DNA of 64,000 nt from Asticcacaulis currens (GCF_028550395.1 NZ_JAQQKW010000003.1:412823-476822); one strand, 5' to 3'. Positions 18,010 to 26,615 are shown, numbered from the stretch's first letter. The notes: generated by a model not told the origin, from the letters alone. Program-made: numbers and translations.

Positions 18010-19224
18010 ATGTCGCTTAACCCCAATCCATCGGTATCGCTGCGCCCACTGCGGGTGATGATCGTCGATGACTCGGCCGTCGTGCGCGGCCTTGTGACCC
18101 GCTGGATCGAAGCGGAAAGCGATATGGTTCTGGTCGGTTCCGCCACGGACGGTCAGAAAGGCATCGACAAGCTGAAAGAGCTTCAGCCGGACGTGCTGAT
18201 CCTCGATATCGAGATGCCGAACATGAACGGCCTCGAAGCGCTGCCGAAGATGCTTGAGGCCAAGCCGGGCCTGAAGATACTGATGGCCTCCACGCTCACC
18301 ACACGCGGCGCGTCGGTCACCATCCGCGCCCTGGAACTGGGGGCGGCGGACTACGTGCCCAAACCCGATTCCGCCCGCATCGGCGGGGCGGACGGCTTCA
18401 AAAGCGAGCTTTTGACCAAGGTTCGCGCCCTGTGCGGTCGCACGCGCGCCTGGCCGAGCGCCGCCGCAGCCGGTGCATCAACCACGGCCCCAAGCGCCCC
18501 GGTTAACCTTAATACGCCCACACCTGGCATCATAACCCCTATTCGCCGCATTGACCGGCCCGCCGCACCGTCCTCGACCGGTCTCGGCACCGGCCACGTG
18601 GCCGCCGCTCCGCGTGTGCGCCCGGCCGCGGGGCCGCGCCGCTGCGACATCCTGCTGGTCGGCGCCTCCACGGGCGGGCCCCCGGCCCTGCGCAACTTCC
18701 TTGCCGGTCTCGGGCCGGACTGGCGTATCCCGGTGCTGATCGTTCAGCACATGCCCTCGACCTTTACGACCATCCTCGCCGAACACCTCGACAAGGCCCT
18801 GCCGCAGAAGGTGGTCGAAGCCCAGGACGGTATGGGCCTGAAAGGCAGCCACATCTATATTGCGCCCGGTGACTTCCACATGACGCTGAAAGGCACGCCG
18901 GGTCAGCCATCGATCCGCCTCGATCAGTCGGCCCCCGTCAACTGGTGCCGTCCGGCGGTCGATCCGTTGTTTAAATCCGGCGCGGAACTCTATGGCAAGA
19001 ATGTCGTGGCCGTCGTCCTGACCGGCATGGGCCACGATGGCCGTGACGGTGCGCGGGCTTTGGTCGATGTCAATGCCACCGTGATGGTGCAGGACGAAAA
19101 GTCGTCGGTCGTCTGGGGAATGCCCGGGGCCGTCGCCGAAGCCGGACTGGCCGAATTTATAAAACCCATCGATGGACTGGCGCAAACGTGCCGTGCCATC
19201 GCCAAAGGTGAGAAAATTATATGA
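18010..19224 (+). CDS. cheB: Protein-glutamate methylesterase CheB
   Basis: CheB removes methyl groups from chemoreceptor glutamates and so resets adaptation. The 404-residue protein has a receiver domain (DD near 20, Asp66 in LILDIEMPNMNG), a Pro/Ala-rich linker (about 155-215), and the esterase domain with Ser in LVGASTGGPPALRNF, His in VQHMPSTFT, and Asp in GMGHDGRDGA, the catalytic triad. It overlaps the cheR start by four bases (ATGA), indicating translational coupling. Confidence 0.95.
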   Translation: MSLNPNPSVSLRPLRVMIVDDSAVVRGLVTRWIEAESDMVLVGSATDGQKGIDKLKELQPDVLILDIEMPNMNGLEALPKMLEAKPGLKILMASTLTTRGASVTIRALELGAADYVPKPDSARIGGADGFKSELLTKVRALCGRTRAWPSAAAAGASTTAPSAPVNLNTPTPGIITPIRRIDRPAAPSSTGLGTGHVAAAPRVRPAAGPRRCDILLVGASTGGPPALRNFLAGLGPDWRIPVLIVQHMPSTFTTILAEHLDKALPQKVVEAQDGMGLKGSHIYIAPGDFHMTLKGTPGQPSIRLDQSAPVNWCRPAVDPLFKSGAELYGKNVVAVVLTGMGHDGRDGARALVDVNATVMVQDEKSSVVWGMPGAVAEAGLAEFIKPIDGLAQTCRAIAKGEKII

Positions 19225-20063
19225 CCCCGGAAGATACCGAACACCTTGCGGCCCTGCTGAAGCAACGCTCCGGTCTGATCCTCGGCTCGGACAAGACCTA
19301 CCTCATCGAAAGCCGTCTGGCCCCCGTGGCGCGCCGCGAAGGCTTTGCCAATGTCGGTGCCCTGCTGACGGCCTTGCGTACCAAGCGTGACGAAAAGCTG
19401 ATCTATACCGTCACCGACGCGATGACGACGAACGAGACCTTTTTCTTCCGCGACAAGACGCCGTTTGATCAGTTCAAATCCGACGTCCTGCCCGCTTTGG
19501 CCAAGAGCCGCACGGGCGACATCAAGATCTGGTGCGCGGCCTGCTCGACCGGTCAGGAACCCTATTCCCTGGCCATGATGATGGAAGAATCGCGCGCACA
19601 GTTTCCGCGCGTCAATCTCGACATCCTGGCCACCGATATTTCCGAACGCTGCCTCGAAAAGGCGCAGGCTGGCCTCTATACCCAGTTCGAGGTTCAGCGC
19701 GGCCTGCCCATCCAGATGATGGTCAAGCACTTCGAAAAAATCGACGAAATGTGGCGCATTTCGCCTAAAATCCGTCAAGCCGTCCGCTACAAAAAGCTGA
19801 ACTTGCTCGACGATCTGCGTTCGGTGGGCCGTCAGGACGTTATTTATTGCCGCAACGTGCTGATCTATTTCGACCTCGAAACCAAGAAGCGCGTTCTGGA
19901 GCAAATGGCCACCCTGCTGGCAGATGACGGCTTCCTCTTCCTTGGGGCCGCAGAAACCGTGCTTGGCATTACCGACGTGTTTAAGCCGATGGCCGGGATG
20001 CGCGGGCTTTACGTAAAAAATCAGGCCAGTGCGGCGCCGACAGTGCGCAAGTTCGGCACCTGA
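19221..20063 (+). CDS. cheR: Chemotaxis protein methyltransferase CheR
   Basis: Uses S-adenosylmethionine to methylate receptor glutamates, opposing CheB. The 280-residue protein has the N-terminal helical domain followed by the SAM-binding Rossmann domain: TTNETFFFRD, IWCAACSTGQEPYSLAMM (SAM loop), DILATDISERCL and IYCRNVLIYFD. All family landmarks are intact. It is the last gene of the che operon; a strong terminator follows 20 bases after the stop. Confidence 0.95.
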   Translation: MTPEDTEHLAALLKQRSGLILGSDKTYLIESRLAPVARREGFANVGALLTALRTKRDEKLIYTVTDAMTTNETFFFRDKTPFDQFKSDVLPALAKSRTGDIKIWCAACSTGQEPYSLAMMMEESRAQFPRVNLDILATDISERCLEKAQAGLYTQFEVQRGLPIQMMVKHFEKIDEMWRISPKIRQAVRYKKLNLLDDLRSVGRQDVIYCRNVLIYFDLETKKRVLEQMATLLADDGFLFLGAAETVLGITDVFKPMAGMRGLYVKNQASAAPTVRKFGT

Positions 20064-20084
20064 TTACGAGCTCCTTGCGATGAG

Positions 20085-20114
20085 AAAAACCCCGCTCTCA
20101 CAGCGGGGTTTTTT
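20085..20114 (+). terminator. Rho-independent terminator of the che operon
   Basis: A-rich lead, stem CCCCGCT/AGCGGGG with a five-base loop, and a TTTTTT tail on the plus strand. It ends the transcript that runs through cheA-cheR. Confidence 0.9.
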
Positions 20115-20182
20115 ATTGCCTGTTACGTTTTGTTTGATACCAAATTTGATTTCGAAACGGAGTTCGGAATACGCTTTGACGA

Positions 20183-20539
20183 TCAGGCCGTCTTCTTGGT
20201 GCCCGGTTCCGGCACGGTCAGTTGACTCCACGCCTCCGGCTTGCCTTGCGCGCAATCGTTGAGCAGATAGTCCGCCAGGTCCGACAGATGCGTCAGCTCC
20301 GCGCTGTAGATGATAGAGCGTCCGCTGCGATAGGCTTTGAGAAGACCTGCCCCGGTCAGAATGCTGAGGTGAGTCGAGGTCGTATTGGCGGGAGCCTTAA
20401 TGGCGCGGGCGATCTCACCGGCGGGCATACCGGAGGGGCCAGCGCGCACAATGGTGCGAAAGGCTTCCAGCCGGCCCGGATGGGCAAGGGCGAACAAGGC
20501 AACGACGGCATCATCCATTTCCATGAGCAAACCATACAT
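20183..20539 (-). CDS. ArsR/SmtB family transcriptional regulator
   Basis: A winged-helix regulator of about 118 residues: FALAHPGRLEAFRTIVRAGPS, then GMPAGEIARAIKAPANTTSTHLSILTGAGLL (the recognition helix), and the wing YRSGRSIIYSAEL. No CxC metal site is present, so it may sense something other than arsenite. Start uncertain: ATG at 20539, 20524 or 20518. A perfect 7-bp hairpin (GCCGGGG/CCCCGGC) lies just upstream of the first ATG. Its upstream neighbour on the same strand is an ArsC-like gene, a classic ars pairing, although a terminator-like hairpin stands between them. Confidence 0.85.
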   Translation of the reverse strand: MYGLLMEMDDAVVALFALAHPGRLEAFRTIVRAGPSGMPAGEIARAIKAPANTTSTHLSILTGAGLLKAYRSGRSIIYSAELTHLSDLADYLLNDCAQGKPEAWSQLTVPEPGTKKTA

Positions 20540-20632
20540 GAAAGCGCCGGGGCTAAAAACCCCCGGCAGGGGAAATTGCAGACGAAAACGCTCGTTTTCT
20601 GACGCTGTAAATATAAGGAAACCATAAAGAAA

Positions 20633-20657
20633 GGGCGGTTGCGCAAAACAACCGCCC
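20633..20657 (-). terminator. Terminator after the ArsC-like gene
   Basis: Stem GGGCGGTT/AACCGCCC with a nine-base loop. On the minus strand it is followed by a TTTCTTT tract. It would end the transcript of the ArsC-like gene before the arsR gene. Confidence 0.65.
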
Positions 20658-20714
20658 AAGGTCAGGGAGAATTTCGAAAAACCCGACATTCAAACGGTTT
20701 TTTACGGCCGCCTG

Positions 20715-21227
20715 TCAGGCCGCCAGACGGATATAGGCCTCGCCCATGCGCTCCAGACGGTCGGCTGCGGCTTCCCCCGCGAGGAAGGTGGGGCTCATCT
20801 GGCTTAGCGTTTCGATGCGCGAGCAGAGCGCGCCAAACAGGTCGGCATAGGCGGTGGCGATCATGGCCGGGGAGCCCATCACGTCTTCGGGGTCGGGGAG
20901 GAACCAGTCGATCAGGCGGGGGTTGCCCTTGAATTGCGGCAGGCGGCCCTGCGGCAGGTGGTGCGAGAGGCGGAAGACGAAGTCCAGCTCCGGCGCATCC
21001 GCCGCGCCGAAGTCTTCGACGGCCTTGGGCACAAGGGTCTGAATATTGTAGTTGATGCGGTGCAAAAGCGCGATGGCGTAGGGGCTTATGGCCACAGCCG
21101 GCGTCACCCCGGCGGAAAAGGCCTCAAAGCGCCCGGCGCCCAGACGGTTGAGCAGGGCTTCGGCCAGAATGGAACGCGAGGAATTACGCTCGGCCAGAAA
21201 CAAGACGTGGATCGGACGATGATACAT
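20715..21227 (-). CDS. ArsC / low-Mr phosphatase-like protein lacking the catalytic cysteine
   Basis: About 170 residues with the fold signature of thioredoxin-type arsenate reductases and low-molecular-weight tyrosine phosphatases. The P-loop, normally C(X)5R as in FLCTGNSARS, reads FLAERNSSRSILAEALLN, so the nucleophilic Cys is Ala. The codon is an unambiguous GCC at the nucleotide level. The later cysteine of the ArsC VC(D) segment is also gone (FVFRLSHHLPQG), although WFLPDPEDVMGSP, the equivalent of the WxxPDP loop, remains. It is unlikely to be an active reductase or phosphatase; a binding or regulatory role is possible. The ATG at 21227 has GGGGAG upstream. Confidence 0.78.
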   Translation of the reverse strand: MYHRPIHVLFLAERNSSRSILAEALLNRLGAGRFEAFSAGVTPAVAISPYAIALLHRINYNIQTLVPKAVEDFGAADAPELDFVFRLSHHLPQGRLPQFKGNPRLIDWFLPDPEDVMGSPAMIATAYADLFGALCSRIETLSQMSPTFLAGEAAADRLERMGEAYIRLAA

Positions 21228-21439
21228 GTAGGCTCTCCCCGGCCCCACACCCCGGCGGCCGTCTGCAGGCGGGAGGAAAACGTCCTTCCCACAACTACGT
21301 TATCAGAGCTTGATGAGTTTGCGGTTTACAGACAGGGTTAAGATATTCCTGACAAAAATCAGTGGTAAACCTTATCGTGAGCTTATTTCTAAGCCGCTGG
21401 AAACCGGCTATGGTTTGCATGAAAATTGTGGAGAACCCT

Positions 21440-21799
21440 ATGCGTCGCAGCCTGCCTATCGTCGCTCTTTCCGCTTTGGCACTGACCCTTGCGGGATGTG
21501 TCACCACGACGCCCCCGACCGACAGCGGCATGGTCCCGCCGCCTCCCCCGCCGCCGCCGGTGGTCGAAGCCCCGACGGGCGTGCTATATACCTGTCAGGA
21601 CGGGACGACCTTCCGCATCGCCTTCAGTGAAAAGGCGGCGACCGTGACGCTGAAAGACGGCACAAAGCTGCACCTGCCGCAGCAGGTGGCGGCTTCGGGT
21701 ATCTGGTATTCGTCGGGCAAGCACGATTTCCGCGGCAAGGGCCGCGACGCCACCTGGACCGTCGGCAAAAAGATGCCGACCCAGTGCATAACGGATTAA
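21440..21799 (+). CDS. MliC-like lipoprotein (lysozyme inhibitor family)
   Basis: A 119-residue lipoprotein. The signal peptide ends in the lipobox LTLAGC (Cys around residue 20), followed by a proline run (PPPPPPPP) as a spacer. The rest resembles the MliC domain: YTCQDGTTFRIAFSE at the start and a terminal cysteine in MPTQC, the pair that normally forms a disulfide. MliC proteins inhibit host or phage c-type lysozyme at the cell surface; the activity here is inferred. The ATG at 21440 follows GTGGAG. Monocistronic, converging on the small membrane-protein gene. Confidence 0.82.
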   Translation: MRRSLPIVALSALALTLAGCVTTTPPTDSGMVPPPPPPPPVVEAPTGVLYTCQDGTTFRIAFSEKAATVTLKDGTKLHLPQQVAASGIWYSSGKHDFRGKGRDATWTVGKKMPTQCITD

Positions 21800-21810
21800 C
21801 CGGCAAAAGC

Positions 21811-21945
21811 TTAGCGGGTGGACGCGCCTGGTGGCCGAAACGTAATGGAGAACTTCGTCGGTTCGCTGAACGGCATAAATAGTATCGCGATCAGCAGAAC
21901 GGTACCTATGAGAATCGTAATCCATAGAATAGTCTTACGCGTCAT
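21811..21945 (-). CDS. Small single-TM membrane protein (44 aa)
   Basis: A 44-residue frame starting at ATG 21945, with AGGGGA well spaced upstream. The predicted product is MTRKTILWITILIGTVLLIA followed by ILF and a short polar tail (FSEPTKFSITF), that is, a basic N-terminus and one clear hydrophobic helix. The good RBS, typical small-membrane-protein composition and position between MliC and ctrA make it plausible. No family is recognised. Confidence 0.6.
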   Translation of the reverse strand: MTRKTILWITILIGTVLLIAILFMPFSEPTKFSITFRPPGASTR

Positions 21946-21984
21946 AGTCCCCTACTTTTGCTTTCGCCAATTCCGGTTCACCGA

Positions 21985-22026
21985 TAAAAAAAAACGCCTG
22001 CCGTGAGAGGTCGGCAAGCGTTTTTT
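21985..22026. terminator. Bidirectional terminator downstream of ctrA
   Basis: AAAACGCCTGCCG folds on CGGCAAGCGTTTT with one mismatch; A-runs and T-runs flank the two sides. It probably ends the ctrA transcript on the minus strand. Confidence 0.75.
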
Positions 22027-22047
22027 CGTAGTCGTAGAACCGTAGGC

Positions 22048-22749
22048 TTAGGCGGCGACGATGCCGCCCTGCTCTTGCGGGTCGCGCAGCACATAGCCAC
22101 GACCCCAGACGGTTTCGATGTAGGAGTTGCCGTCGTTAGCCACGGCCAGCTTCTTGCGCAGCTTACAGATGAAGACGTCGATGATCTTCAGTTCCGGCTC
22201 GTCCATACCGCCATAGAGGTGGTTAAGGAACATTTCCTTGGTAAGCGTCGTGCCTTTGCGCAGTGATAGAAGCTCCAGCATCTCATATTCCTTGCCGGTC
22301 AGGTGCACGCGGTTGCCCGCGACTTCGACCGTCTTGGCGTCGAGATTGACGATGATGTCGCCGGTCTTGATAACCGACTGGGCGTGACCCTTGGAGCGAC
22401 GCACCACCGCATGAATGCGGGCGATCAGCTCGTCCTTGTGGAAGGGCTTGGTCATATAGTCGTCGGCGCCGCCGCCGAGCGTTTTGACCTTGGTTTCGAT
22501 TTCCGAGGTACCCGACAGGATCATGACCGGCGTATTGACCTTGCCGACGCGCAGCTGGCGCAGCACTTCGAGGCCGGACATGTCGGGCAGCGACAGGTCG
22601 AGCAGGATCAGGTCATAGTCATAGATCTTACCCAGATCCACGCCTTCTTCGCCCAGGTCCGTCGTATAAACGTTGAACCCTTCGGATTTCAGCATCAGCT
22701 CAATGCTTTGAGCGGTCGCGCTGTCGTCTTCAATCAGCAATACGCGCAT
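22048..22749 (-). CDS. ctrA: Cell-cycle master regulator CtrA
   Basis: An OmpR/PhoB-type response regulator that activates early flagellar, pilus, division and methylation genes and silences the replication origin in Caulobacter. The 233-residue protein is near-identical in memory to Caulobacter Ctr[21 protein letters not shown], phospho-acceptor Asp51, [20 protein letters not shown], and the DNA-binding domain with [20 protein letters not shown] and [14 protein letters not shown]. It ends in GIVAA, close to the AA degron recognised by ClpXP. The ATG at 22749 follows GGAGGGG. The upstream region carries GANTC and TTAA signals. Confidence 0.97.
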   Translation of the reverse strand: MRVLLIEDDSATAQSIELMLKSEGFNVYTTDLGEEGVDLGKIYDYDLILLDLSLPDMSGLEVLRQLRVGKVNTPVMILSGTSEIETKVKTLGGGADDYMTKPFHKDELIARIHAVVRRSKGHAQSVIKTGDIIVNLDAKTVEVAGNRVHLTGKEYEMLELLSLRKGTTLTKEMFLNHLYGGMDEPELKIIDVFICKLRKKLAVANDGNSYIETVWGRGYVLRDPQEQGGIVAA

Positions 22750-23117
22750 GTAGCCCCTCCCGGCTATGGCAAACACAAAGTGCGAAGGCGCAGACGCCCC
22801 CGTGTGGTGAGAATTTGAGGCTAGCCCGCAAATCCCTTAAGATTAGTTAAGCCTAACGAAATCTCAAAGAGGGGTACGCTGATTTGCGAATCGCTGACAA
22901 GAGTCGTGAGTCAAGAGGCGGGCTTTTCCCCAGGTCTTTTTTCATTCTTTTTTAAGAAAGAGTCTTTTTTCGCACACAGTCGGGGCGATAATGCGCCGCC
23001 ACCTTTATAAATTCCTGATTTTATGATGTTTTTATATGCTTATTCGTCATGATCTTGCCCAAGCAAGGGGCGAAGTCGGCCTTGGCGACAGGCGTCGGGC
23101 GGACTTTTTAGAAGAAA
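22750..23117 (-). promoter_or_regulatory. ctrA upstream regulatory region
   Basis: This region of about 370 bp has no gene. A TTAA-N6-TTAA pair lies at 22837-22850, about 90 bp before the ctrA ATG. Further upstream are four GANTC (CcrM methylation) sites, at 22888-22892, 22901-22905, 22908-22912 and 22960-22964. In Caulobacter, ctrA has a distal methylation-sensitive P1 promoter and a proximal CtrA-activated P2, and this arrangement matches that layout. Promoter positions themselves are inferred. Confidence 0.7.
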
Positions 23118-23162
23118 GCACAAAAAAAACGGAGACCTTCCGACGAGGGCCTCCGTGTTTCT
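23118..23162 (-). terminator. Terminator-like hairpin downstream of the GDSL autotransporter gene
   Basis: Lies about 35 bp past the stop of the GDSL gene on its strand. ACGGAG pairs with CTCCGT around a partly paired interior, with an A-run on the plus side that becomes a T-run in the minus transcript. Confidence 0.65.
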
Positions 23163-23195
23163 TTTCTGCGCTCCGTTAAAAAATAAAATGCCAGA

Positions 23196-25034
23196 TCAGA
23201 AGGATTTGGTCAGCGCGATCAGGGCCGACTGGGTCTGATAGTCGTCCTTACCGAAGCTGCCCGCATAACGGGCCGTCACGCCAAAGCCCATTACCTCAGT
23301 CGTCAGGCCCACCCCGGCGATAACCCCTTCCGTGGGCCGCTCGCCCATCTCACGGCTAAACGGCTGGGCGCTGTTATTGATCAGACGCCCCTTCAACGGG
23401 TCCGCCTCACCACTGATGACGTCTTCGTAGCCCACCGAACCGGAAAGCCGCGTCTTGTCGCTTAGACGCGCCTGAGCCCGCAGTTCCAGAGCACCGGACA
23501 CCGCTGATACTTTGCGACCTTCGAAGCTGACCGCCCCGATGGTGTAGTTTTCATCAAAGCTGCGCATATGACCACTGACCCAGGACAGGCGCGCCACCGG
23601 CGTCAGGGTCACAGAGCCCACGTCGTGCCGCCAGCCCGTTTCGACCTGCGCCGAGGCCGACCACGCCTGCACCTTTTCCTGCTCGATGGCGACCGCTGCC
23701 AGAGTGGTTTGGCGCCGGTAGTCTTCGAACTCCTCGTAGCCGACACCGAGGCCGAAGGTGACAAAGTGCGGCCCCTTATCCCATTTGGCCCCCGCATCGA
23801 CGCTCATCACCGTCGGCTTGGCCGTCAGGAGGTAACCCGTGGCATCGCCCTTCAGCAGGGTCACGCCCGCTCCCAGCGTGGCGCTGTCGCCGTGGCCGAA
23901 GACCGTGCCGAAACGCAGCCCCGTCAGGTCGTAATCATAGGCCTTGGTCTTCAGTCCCATCGCCGTCGCACCGGGAGCCGATTGCAGGCTGACCATGCGT
24001 TCCGACGTTGCCTGATCGCCAACCACCTCGACAAAAACACCCTTTTGCCCGTCATAGAGGCGCTGATTGAAGCCTAGCATGGCCGAGCGGCGCGCGGCAT
24101 AGGAAACGTCGGCAAACAGGCTCACCCCTTCGGACAGGGTCGGCGTATAGAGATATTGCGTCGCCACGGCCGCCACCAGTCGATGACCGGCGGCGGTCGG
24201 GTGTACCCCATCCCAGAACAGGTAGTTATTCTGCACCGAGGCCCCACCAGTGACGCAGGCCGTGGTGGCCACGCAGCTAGAGGACACATCGCTGAGCCCA
24301 AAGGCCTGCGGATTGGCGAGGATCAGCTTGAACGCCGTGTTGATATCCACCTGCACGATATTGGTGGTGGGGCGGCTGGCGGCGACGGTCTTCACCGCGG
24401 TGTTCAGCGCCGAATTAAAGGATGAGCCGGAAAACCCGGCCAGATCCTGCGCCGCGGTGCCTTTGAACTGCGGCGTATTGTTAAGGTCAGGCAGGTTCAG
24501 CACCAGCACCGTGCCGGCTCCCGCACCGGCAATCGTATTGACCTGAGACGCAATGTCAGCGGCCGCCGTATTGGCGAGGCTGCCCATCACGCCCGTCGCC
24601 GTGGAGGGGTTGGTCGCCGCGACCGGCAGGCCCTGAAACAGGTTGTTGGCCCCGGCCCACATCGTCACCACATCGCGCGCCCCAAAGGTGCCGCCGCGCG
24701 CCTGATAGGCCTGAAGCTGCACGGCGGTGCCGGGCGGATTGGCCTGCGTGTCGGTACGTGCGCCGCCAAAGGCGAAGTTGACATTGCCCGTCAGCGCCCC
24801 CGGCGTCGTATAGCCGTTCATGGTCCCGACCAGATATTCGACCCACACCTTGTCATTGGTGAAGCGGCGATTATACGGCGCCGGCGGCTGCGTCCCGCCG
24901 GTCACGGCGTAGAGATTGCCGGAATCGCTCAGCGAGTCACCAAAGGTAATGACGCGATCATAGGTCTGGGCTGAGGCCGCCCCTGCCGATAAGGCAAGGA
25001 GTGAGGTTAGAATAAGCAGGCTGCTGCGTTTCAT
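23196..25034 (-). CDS. GDSL esterase/lipase autotransporter
   Basis: A 612-residue type Va autotransporter. A Sec signal peptide (cleavage after GAASA, about residue 22) precedes a GDSL hydrolase domain: block I ITFGDSLSDSGN (nucleophile Ser), the block with WAGANN, and block V WDGVHPTAAGH (Asp-His). From about residue 310 a beta-barrel domain of about 300 residues ends in a terminal Phe (ALTKSF), the usual BAM signal. The esterase would be displayed at the outer membrane, and the closest described type is EstA-like. Substrate unknown. A perfect 11-bp inverted repeat lies upstream. Confidence 0.9.
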   Translation of the reverse strand: MKRSSLLILTSLLALSAGAASAQTYDRVITFGDSLSDSGNLYAVTGGTQPPAPYNRRFTNDKVWVEYLVGTMNGYTTPGALTGNVNFAFGGARTDTQANPPGTAVQLQAYQARGGTFGARDVVTMWAGANNLFQGLPVAATNPSTATGVMGSLANTAAADIASQVNTIAGAGAGTVLVLNLPDLNNTPQFKGTAAQDLAGFSGSSFNSALNTAVKTVAASRPTTNIVQVDINTAFKLILANPQAFGLSDVSSSCVATTACVTGGASVQNNYLFWDGVHPTAAGHRLVAAVATQYLYTPTLSEGVSLFADVSYAARRSAMLGFNQRLYDGQKGVFVEVVGDQATSERMVSLQSAPGATAMGLKTKAYDYDLTGLRFGTVFGHGDSATLGAGVTLLKGDATGYLLTAKPTVMSVDAGAKWDKGPHFVTFGLGVGYEEFEDYRRQTTLAAVAIEQEKVQAWSASAQVETGWRHDVGSVTLTPVARLSWVSGHMRSFDENYTIGAVSFEGRKVSAVSGALELRAQARLSDKTRLSGSVGYEDVISGEADPLKGRLINNSAQPFSREMGERPTEGVIAGVGLTTEVMGFGVTARYAGSFGKDDYQTQSALIALTKSF

Positions 25035-25121
25035 GTGAGGGTCCGCCCTGTACGGAGTTTATGTTCTGCACAGGAGGGAAGGCCCGTTTCACACGGATGG
25101 CAAGTGTGACGCATCGTCAAT

Positions 25122-25150
25122 TTGTGACGTTTTGATGCCAAACGTCACAA
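25122..25150. promoter_or_regulatory. Perfect 11-bp inverted repeat, operator-like
   Basis: TTGTGACGTTT, seven bases, then AAACGTCACAA. It lies about 90 bp upstream of the GDSL autotransporter start and 47 bp beyond the GH28 stop. No T-tract follows, so an operator is more likely than a terminator. Confidence 0.5.
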
Positions 25151-25196
25151 AATTAACACACTGAATTTTCTGTAAAATTTCGCAAATGCGAAAAAT

Positions 25197-26615
25197 TTAT
25201 CGCTTAAGCGAGACAGCATGATACAGGGTCTGCGGCCGCGCATCCGGGGTTTGCGTCGCCATCTCCAGCCCCTTTAGCTCAAGCCCTTCGACGTGGCGCG
25301 CCCACAGACCCCAGGCCGGCGTCACCCCAAACATGGACGGCTCCGGATAGGCGCTCGGCAGGTCATTGACAAAGGGCGCGACCGAAGCCGGGCTCAAGCC
25401 ACCCAGATAGGTCAGGGCGACGTTTTCCAGCGTCACATTCTGAATAGGGCTTTCAGGCAGGCCCATGATCAGCGCGCAATAGTCGGGCAGGACGTCGGTG
25501 GCCGTCAGGTTGCGGATCGTCACGTTACGGATGCCGCCGACCCTGGTGCCTTCCGGCCCACGCAAGCGCGCGCCCACACGCAGGAAGATCGGCGCGGTGG
25601 TGATCTCAGACAGACTGAGGTTTTCGCACAGCACGTCCTCGATGAGGCCGCCATCGACCGTCTCCAGCGCCAGCCCACGCGAGCGCTCAAAGCGGCAGTT
25701 GCGGATGCGGATGCGGCGGAAATCGCCATTGGACTCGGTGCCTATCTTGATGCGCCCGGTGACGCGGTCCTGATCCGGCGCGCGGTCCTGCGTGCGGCCA
25801 TAGGTGCCGTCCAGCACGGTCCCCAGATCATAGCCCGACACGGTGCAGTCTTCGATGGTGATGTCTTCGCAGGCCCGTGCCTCACCCAAGGCAAAGCTCG
25901 ATTTCAGCACAATGGCGTCGTCATTGGGCGTGTTGACGCGGCAACGACGGATGGTCACACGACGGCAGGCGTCGATATCCAGCCCGTCGCGGTTGGTATC
26001 GAGGCTTAAGCCCTCGATCTCCATATCCTCGACCCCGGTGGCCAGCAGGGCAAAGTGCCCGCCGTTCTTTATGGTGAATTCTTTCAGCGTCACCTGGCGG
26101 CAGTTTTTCAGCGCAATCGCCTTGTTGCCCAGCCCCTGCATGGCCGACACTTCGGGGGCCAGTTCGGCCATCACCTCGGCCGACAGACCACGCATGGACA
26201 GGGGAAATTCACCGGCCTGCTTTTGCCACTGAGAGCCCGGCCCTTCGCGGGTCAGGCCTTCGCCGTCGATCGTGCCTTCGCCCGTAATAGCGATGCGCTC
26301 CGCCCCTTCGGCCCAGATCAGGCTGTTGCGCCAGTGCGAATGACCAAAATCCTGATAGAGGTCAAAAGCATTGTCTTCGGGCAGATCATAGTGCCCGACA
26401 TGCCGCGCCGGATCGGCCGCGATCAGCACCGCCCCATTGTCCAGATGCAGGGTCACACCCGATTTGAGATGGAGCGAAAAGCTGAGATACCGCCCGGCCG
26501 GAAACCGCACCACACCGCCATTGACAGCCGCAGCCTCGATCGCCGCCTGAATGGCAGAGGTATCCAGCGCCTCCCCCGCGCCCGTGACACCGAACGCCCG
26601 CACATCCCACGTCAT
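25197..26615 (-). CDS. Glycoside hydrolase family 28 (polygalacturonase-like)
   Basis: About 472 residues folding as a right-handed parallel beta-helix. GH28 landmarks: the NTPNDDAIVLKSS catalytic aspartates near residue 230, DTNRDGLDIDACRRV before it, and TESNGDFRRI later. It begins with DVRAFGVTGAGEALDTSAIQ, the usual opening of pectate-degrading beta-helix enzymes. No signal peptide is seen, so the protein may be cytoplasmic and act on imported oligogalacturonides or related uronides. Its start overlaps the parE stop by one base, which suggests readthrough from the toxin-antitoxin module or a chance junction. Confidence 0.85.
   Translation of the reverse strand: MTWDVRAFGVTGAGEALDTSAIQAAIEAAAVNGGVVRFPAGRYLSFSLHLKSGVTLHLDNGAVLIAADPARHVGHYDLPEDNAFDLYQDFGHSHWRNSLIWAEGAERIAITGEGTIDGEGLTREGPGSQWQKQAGEFPLSMRGLSAEVMAELAPEVSAMQGLGNKAIALKNCRQVTLKEFTIKNGGHFALLATGVEDMEIEGLSLDTNRDGLDIDACRRVTIRRCRVNTPNDDAIVLKSSFALGEARACEDITIEDCTVSGYDLGTVLDGTYGRTQDRAPDQDRVTGRIKIGTESNGDFRRIRIRNCRFERSRGLALETVDGGLIEDVLCENLSLSEITTAPIFLRVGARLRGPEGTRVGGIRNVTIRNLTATDVLPDYCALIMGLPESPIQNVTLENVALTYLGGLSPASVAPFVNDLPSAYPEPSMFGVTPAWGLWARHVEGLELKGLEMATQTPDARPQTLYHAVSLKR

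Noticed and set aside
18478..19904. Long minus-strand frames opposite cheB and cheR
   Set aside because: Codon-position mirrors of well-identified chemotaxis genes; no domain.
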